Assembly: GCA_023459795.1 (NCBI GenBank)
Contig: JAEWSP010000003.1
Coordinates: 25,515-89,514 of the forward strand
Direction: 5' to 3'
From: Bacillota bacterium
GTDB lineage: Bacteria > Bacillota_I > Bacilli_A > RFN20 > CAG-288
Length of the DNA: 64,000 nucleotides
The notes beneath the pieces are model-generated. The model saw nothing but the letters and a program-made list of their open reading frames with translations. It was not told where the DNA came from and ran no database searches. Each line of letters opens with the position of its first letter. The stretch's first letter is position 1. Positions 60,863-64,000 of this stretch are shown piece by piece. Position numbers and translations under genes: made by a program.

Positions 60863-62452
60863 TCAGTTCTTCGTTTTTGGAAGCATCTTCCGGTCGATCT
60901 TCCCAAGGGAAGTCCTTGGCATCTTCTTCAGGAACACGATCTTCTCCGGCACGGAGTAGCGGAGAAGATACCGGGAAAGGTGGTTTCGGATCCTCTTCTC
61001 TGTTTCCGGTTCGTCTATTCCTTCCTTCCCTTCCACATAGAGAGTGAAGTAAGGATGCTTTGCTTCCTTGGTATAAAGGGCAGCCGAAGAAAGGACACCC
61101 TCCACTTCGTTTGCCTTCTCCTCGATATCGCTGGGGAAGACGTAATACCCGGCGATCTTGTAGACATCGTTCTTCCGGTTCTGGAAGAAGAGGTATCCGT
61201 CCTTGTCTAGATGCCCGATATCCCCGGTCAGAAGCCACTTTTCCTTCTTGCTGTCATAAAGGAAAGGCTGTTCCTCGTCCTTGTATCCGAGATATCCTAA
61301 GCAGACGCTAGGAGAAGAAATAAGGATCTGTCCGTCTACACCAAAAGGCAGTTCTTCTTCGGGATTATCCGGAGAAACAATTTTAATTCTTACACCTGGG
61401 ACTGCTTTCCCGACACTAGGGATTCTTTCTTCCTTCGCCGTATTGACGAAGTTGTAGGCGACAGTCTCCGTCATTCCGTATCCTTCTAACAGGCGGTTGG
61501 AGCTATTAGCTTCCTCCATCCTTTTGTCGAAGGCAGAGAAAAGACGTTCCTCGGGCTTATCGGCACCGATGAAAGTAGCATACAGGTTTCTCAGCTTCCT
61601 TCCCCGGAAAGAGGGAGCAGCCAGAAGCTTGTCCGTCATATACGGAACCGTGATCAGGACATTCAGCTTGTTCTGCCTTATCTTCCGGCAGATCTCTTTC
61701 CCGTTATAGGAAACGATCAGGCAGCTGGCAGCATCGTTCATAAGGGGATCCACTACTCCGACAGCCAGTCCGAAGCCGTGGAAGAGAGGAAGAAGCCCGA
61801 TCATGCTGATGCCCGGAATCGGTCTTCCCAGCGTCTCTTCAGCCATCGTCCCATCGAATTCGATCTCGCTATCGTTGAGGACTACCGTCTTCGGACTGCC
61901 GGTAGTTCCTCCGCTTCGCAGGTAGATGCTAGGCTTCCTGCTGTCCCTGTTGATAGCAAAGGAACAGGAAGAAGGCTTCTTCCGGAATAGATACAGGGAT
62001 TTATCGCAGTCCTTGATATCCTTATGGTAAAGGATCCGGAATCCGGTTCTGATAAAAGGTCTCAGATCCGGAAGAGGGCTCAGGAAAAAGAAAGGAACCT
62101 TCTCTTCTAAAAGGACATCCTTGTAGTCCTTGTATCTGGCATCCAGAAGCAGGACGAAGGAAGACTTCGTTTCCCGGATGGACTGCCGGAAGACTTCGCT
62201 TGGGAGAAGAGGGTGGAGGATAGATACGATTGCTCCGATCTTGTTCAGGGCATAAAGGGCGATAACGGTCTCCGGGACATTCGGAGCCAGCAAGGAAACG
62301 ACGGTATCCTTCCTTATGCCTAACTGGAAAAGAACGTCGGCCATCTGGTCGACTCTGTCCACAAGCTGCTTATGATTGATTGTGATGCTGCGGAAATAAA
62401 GGGCCGGGTTCTTGGACTTGGCAAAGGGCAGCAGGGTTTCGTACAAGGTCAT
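60863..62452 (-). CDS. AMP-forming acyl-CoA synthetase/ligase family protein
   Basis: A 529-residue adenylate-forming enzyme (ANL superfamily) activating a carboxylic acid to acyl-AMP and passing it to CoA or a carrier protein. Core motifs: LRSGGTTGSPKT (A3), GYGMTETVAY (A5), TGDIGHLDKDGY (A7), and PRTSLGKIDRK with the A10 lysine near the end. No signal or membrane helix is seen. Its ATG overlaps the stop of the membrane acyltransferase gene as ATGA, so the two probably act in one pathway: activated acyl group made inside, transferred at the membrane. The acid is not predictable. Confidence 0.88.
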   Translation of the reverse strand: MTLYETLLPFAKSKNPALYFRSITINHKQLVDRVDQMADVLFQLGIRKDTVVSLLAPNVPETVIALYALNKIGAIVSILHPLLPSEVFRQSIRETKSSFVLLLDARYKDYKDVLLEEKVPFFFLSPLPDLRPFIRTGFRILYHKDIKDCDKSLYLFRKKPSSCSFAINRDSRKPSIYLRSGGTTGSPKTVVLNDSEIEFDGTMAEETLGRPIPGISMIGLLPLFHGFGLAVGVVDPLMNDAASCLIVSYNGKEICRKIRQNKLNVLITVPYMTDKLLAAPSFRGRKLRNLYATFIGADKPEERLFSAFDKRMEEANSSNRLLEGYGMTETVAYNFVNTAKEERIPSVGKAVPGVRIKIVSPDNPEEELPFGVDGQILISSPSVCLGYLGYKDEEQPFLYDSKKEKWLLTGDIGHLDKDGYLFFQNRKNDVYKIAGYYVFPSDIEEKANEVEGVLSSAALYTKEAKHPYFTLYVEGKEGIDEPETEKRIRNHLSRYLLRYSVPEKIVFLKKMPRTSLGKIDRKMLPKTKN

Positions 62453-63363
62453 AAGGATAGCTGGAATCCCATGCAGTGGCAGACCAAAGTAAGAACAGGG
62501 ATGAAGACAACCTGATGTCCGAGGTAGAACCAGATGGTATGCCTTCCGATGAAGCAGAAAGGCTTCAGGAAAGAATGATAGAGCTTAGGAACGATGGACT
62601 TCTTCTCTTTTCCGTAGACTACTCTTCCCATGCCGATTCCAAGGAAGATTACGCCGCTGTAGGGAAGGATCGGCCACCAGTCGGGATCTGCAATCGTCTT
62701 GCCGATCGCAATGCTGAAAATAGAAGTGAACTTGTCTTTTACGTTACTGACAGGGCGGAAGAAATTAAGCGGCCAGTATCCTCCTCCCACCTGTACGATA
62801 TACGTGAAAAGATAACCTAGATACAGGGTGACAAAGGCAAGGAGGAAGGGCACCAGGATAGAAGGCTCCTTGTGCAGAACCTTCCTTGCAAAGAGTTCGA
62901 TCAAGGCATAGAAGGTAATCGTAAAGGCCATCAGCTGGAGAATTCCCCAGACAATCGTCTCTTCGTCTTTGGAAATGAGACTGTAGAGGTAGGTAGCAAG
63001 GGTGACAACCCCGGCTCCCAGCCATAGAAGGAGTCCGCGCCGGATATTGTTGTGGGAGAAGGAAGTGGAGACGCCGCAGAGGAAGAGAAAGATCCCGGCA
63101 AAGAACGGAACCCATATGTTGTACATGTCTTTTCCGTAGAAGAGGTTATTGCAGAACTTTATGAAAAGACCGAAGTTCTTATAGTTTGCGATGTTTGCAT
63201 CATAGTTGCTGCACAGCGTCGGAATCAGGGAGAAATCATAGCAGAGATGGTAAAGCATGACTAGGAAGATAGGGATGCAGCGAAGAAAATCGATCTCCCA
63301 CACACGGGAGGATACATCCTTTTTGGACAGCCCTTTTGTTAGGGCGTTTTTTTCTTTTTCCAT
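62449..63363 (-). CDS. Membrane acyltransferase of the HGSNAT/DUF1624 type
   Basis: A 304-residue protein with about eight helices. The N-terminal WEIDFLRCIPIFLVMLYHLCYD matches the family pattern R-x-x-DxxRG...H, with the presumed catalytic His in the first helix; later YSGVIFLGIGMGR and FIGRHTIWFYLGHQ also fit acyltransferase-3-like membrane enzymes. It probably moves an acyl group to an outside glycan or lipid. The start is unsure: ATG 63363 has no Shine-Dalgarno and lies 7 bases after a TATAAT, which would make a leaderless message; GTG 63303, just before the first conserved residues, is the alternative. Confidence 0.78.
   Translation of the reverse strand: MEKEKNALTKGLSKKDVSSRVWEIDFLRCIPIFLVMLYHLCYDFSLIPTLCSNYDANIANYKNFGLFIKFCNNLFYGKDMYNIWVPFFAGIFLFLCGVSTSFSHNNIRRGLLLWLGAGVVTLATYLYSLISKDEETIVWGILQLMAFTITFYALIELFARKVLHKEPSILVPFLLAFVTLYLGYLFTYIVQVGGGYWPLNFFRPVSNVKDKFTSIFSIAIGKTIADPDWWPILPYSGVIFLGIGMGRVVYGKEKKSIVPKLYHSFLKPFCFIGRHTIWFYLGHQVVFIPVLTLVCHCMGFQLSL
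63330..63357 (+). terminator. Plus-strand terminator-like hairpin inside the acyltransferase 5' end
   Basis: GCCCT at 63330-63334 pairs with AGGGC at 63341-63345, followed by G and seven T on the plus strand. No plus-strand gene ends here, so it may be fortuitous or a relic. Confidence 0.35.
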
Positions 63364-63370
63364 CCGGAAG

Positions 63371-63379
63371 ATTATAACA
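63371..63379 (-). promoter_or_regulatory. Extended -10 promoter before the acyltransferase gene
   Basis: TGTTATAAT on the minus strand (63379-63371), a perfect -10 with the TGn extension, only 7 bases before ATG 63363. Confidence 0.6.
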
Positions 63380-63488
63380 TATGGTATTGTTCTTATTGTT
63401 TTTCTTTCCCCTTTGATTGGGGACTGGCATATATCATCAAAAGGATCATTCTTTAAAGAAAAAACAATAGACCGATTATATCCAGATC

Positions 63489-63887
63489 CTATTTAACTAT
63501 TCTCCATTTGCCTGATTTTTTAGATCCTTCTCTTACAACAATACCTTTGTTTTGAAGAGTATTGAATAATCTAGCTATTGAACGCCTAGAAATTTTCATA
63601 TCTGAAGAACAATTATTATTAGTGACTTTTGGATTCCTAATTAGGTAATTTACTAAACTATTTTTTTCTTCTGATAATTCGTTTTTTATAGTGCCATTTA
63701 TAGTGCCAAAATGCTTTAGGACTTCCGAATTTAACGGAATCACTACATTGATATATCTATCAGTAATATCAAATACATCTTTTCCATAATCCTTTACGAT
63801 AGTCGGGCCTCCATGCCCTGTTATATCAGAATTGTTTTCTTCTCCTGTTGCATCATATTCAATAATTTCATTTCCCGACTTTGCCAC
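63489..63887 (-). pseudogene. C-terminal remnant of a RecG/AlbA-like (HATPase_c_4) regulator
   Basis: 132 codons from a GTG with no Shine-Dalgarno. The first half (GGPTIVKDYGKDVFDITDRYINVVIPLN) resembles the end of the HATPase_c_4 domain of 'RecG-like' AlbA_2 regulators, and the second half is a winged helix (NYLIRNPKVTNN... SRRSIARLFNTLQNKGIVVREGSKKSGKWRIV), the usual C-terminus of those proteins. Full-length members are about 400-500 residues, so the AlbA_2 and most of the ATPase-like domain are missing. Composition is A+T-rich, unlike the core genes. A short functional DNA-binding protein is a less likely alternative. Confidence 0.6.
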
Positions 63888-63901
63888 TTGCTAAACAAGA
63901 A

Positions 63902-63941
63902 AATCTCAGAAAGCGTTGAAGTAAAGGCGTTTCCTGAGATT
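63902..63941. repeat. Inverted repeat near the window end
   Basis: AATCTCAG at 63902-63909 is matched by CTGAGATT at 63934-63941, with AAAGCG/CGTTT extending the arms imperfectly. It overlaps the end of the partial frame below. No T tract follows. Confidence 0.5.
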
Positions 63942-64000
63942 CTCTTCAATAATTGCGTTCGGGGTCTGTAGGTACTTAACCTTTTGATCCTCCGTAAACA
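63906..64000 (-). CDS. C-terminal end of an unidentified protein (partial)
   Basis: The last 30 or so codons of a minus-strand frame entering from beyond the window (KVKYLQTPNAIIEENLRKRL...), ending at TGA 63906-63908. It has plausible protein character, amphipathic and charged, but is too short to identify. Confidence 0.4.
   Translation of the reverse strand, partial: FTEDQKVKYLQTPNAIIEENLRKRLYFNAF

Noticed and set aside
1..64000. CRISPR array, tRNA or rRNA genes, IS element
   Set aside because: I saw no regularly spaced direct repeats, no tRNA-like or rRNA-like sequence, and no recognisable transposase on either strand.

Overview
The window reads as chromosome of a low-GC Gram-positive (Bacillota), probably an uncultured host-associated lineage close to Bacilli/Erysipelotrichia. 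The main support is gene order at 64-11610 (recA, rny, ymdB, spoVS, miaB, ymcA, mutS, mutL, miaA), which follows the Bacillus subtilis order with the sporulation and threonine genes between them missing. MutL carries the endonuclease motif of organisms without MutH. Lineage is inference; no rRNA or tRNA gene is present to anchor it.

Layout: (1) 64-13269, plus strand: DNA repair, RNA decay, tRNA modification and one-carbon metabolism. (2) 13344-21781: a divergent island of FtsX/MacB-type ABC transporters around a shared control region at 16699-16991, then a cold-shock gene. (3) 22218-40216, minus strand: a GH94 phosphorylase, membrane and surface proteins of unknown function, asnS, the tsaD-rimI-tsaB-tsaE set for t6A synthesis, yhaM, recX, an LPG-synthase-like membrane protein, gltX and a YitT protein. 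(4) 40402-43624: a broken surface-protein gene jammed head to head against a GH16 lipoprotein whose start is lost or borrowed. (5) 43720-55434, plus strand: galK, galT, ftsK, a pair of M16-like proteins, acpS, pullulanase, a PlsC-type acyltransferase and a membrane protein. (6) 55435-60822: an A+T-rich, separately controlled cluster with an exported protein and two ATPase-permease fusions. (7) 60863-64000, minus strand: an acyl-activating enzyme overlapping a membrane acyltransferase, then A+T-rich remnants of a RecG/AlbA-like regulator.

The most unusual content is the transporter material. There are five FtsX-type modules (ATPase plus one and then three membrane helices); four are single chains. 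Two of the clusters open with a non-transporter reading frame that overlaps the first ABC gene: a 314-residue exported protein at 55671 and a 61-residue peptide at 16698. Their C-terminal ends share a weak but visible match, suggesting the peptide is a shortened relative. I infer an exported-effector/ABC (secretion, sensing or self-protection) system present in a complete and a reduced form. Other points: miaA appears to start at a CTG inside the mutL stop; GalT and both M16 proteins have altered catalytic motifs; and the GH16/surface-protein junction is a deletion, rearrangement or assembly scar.
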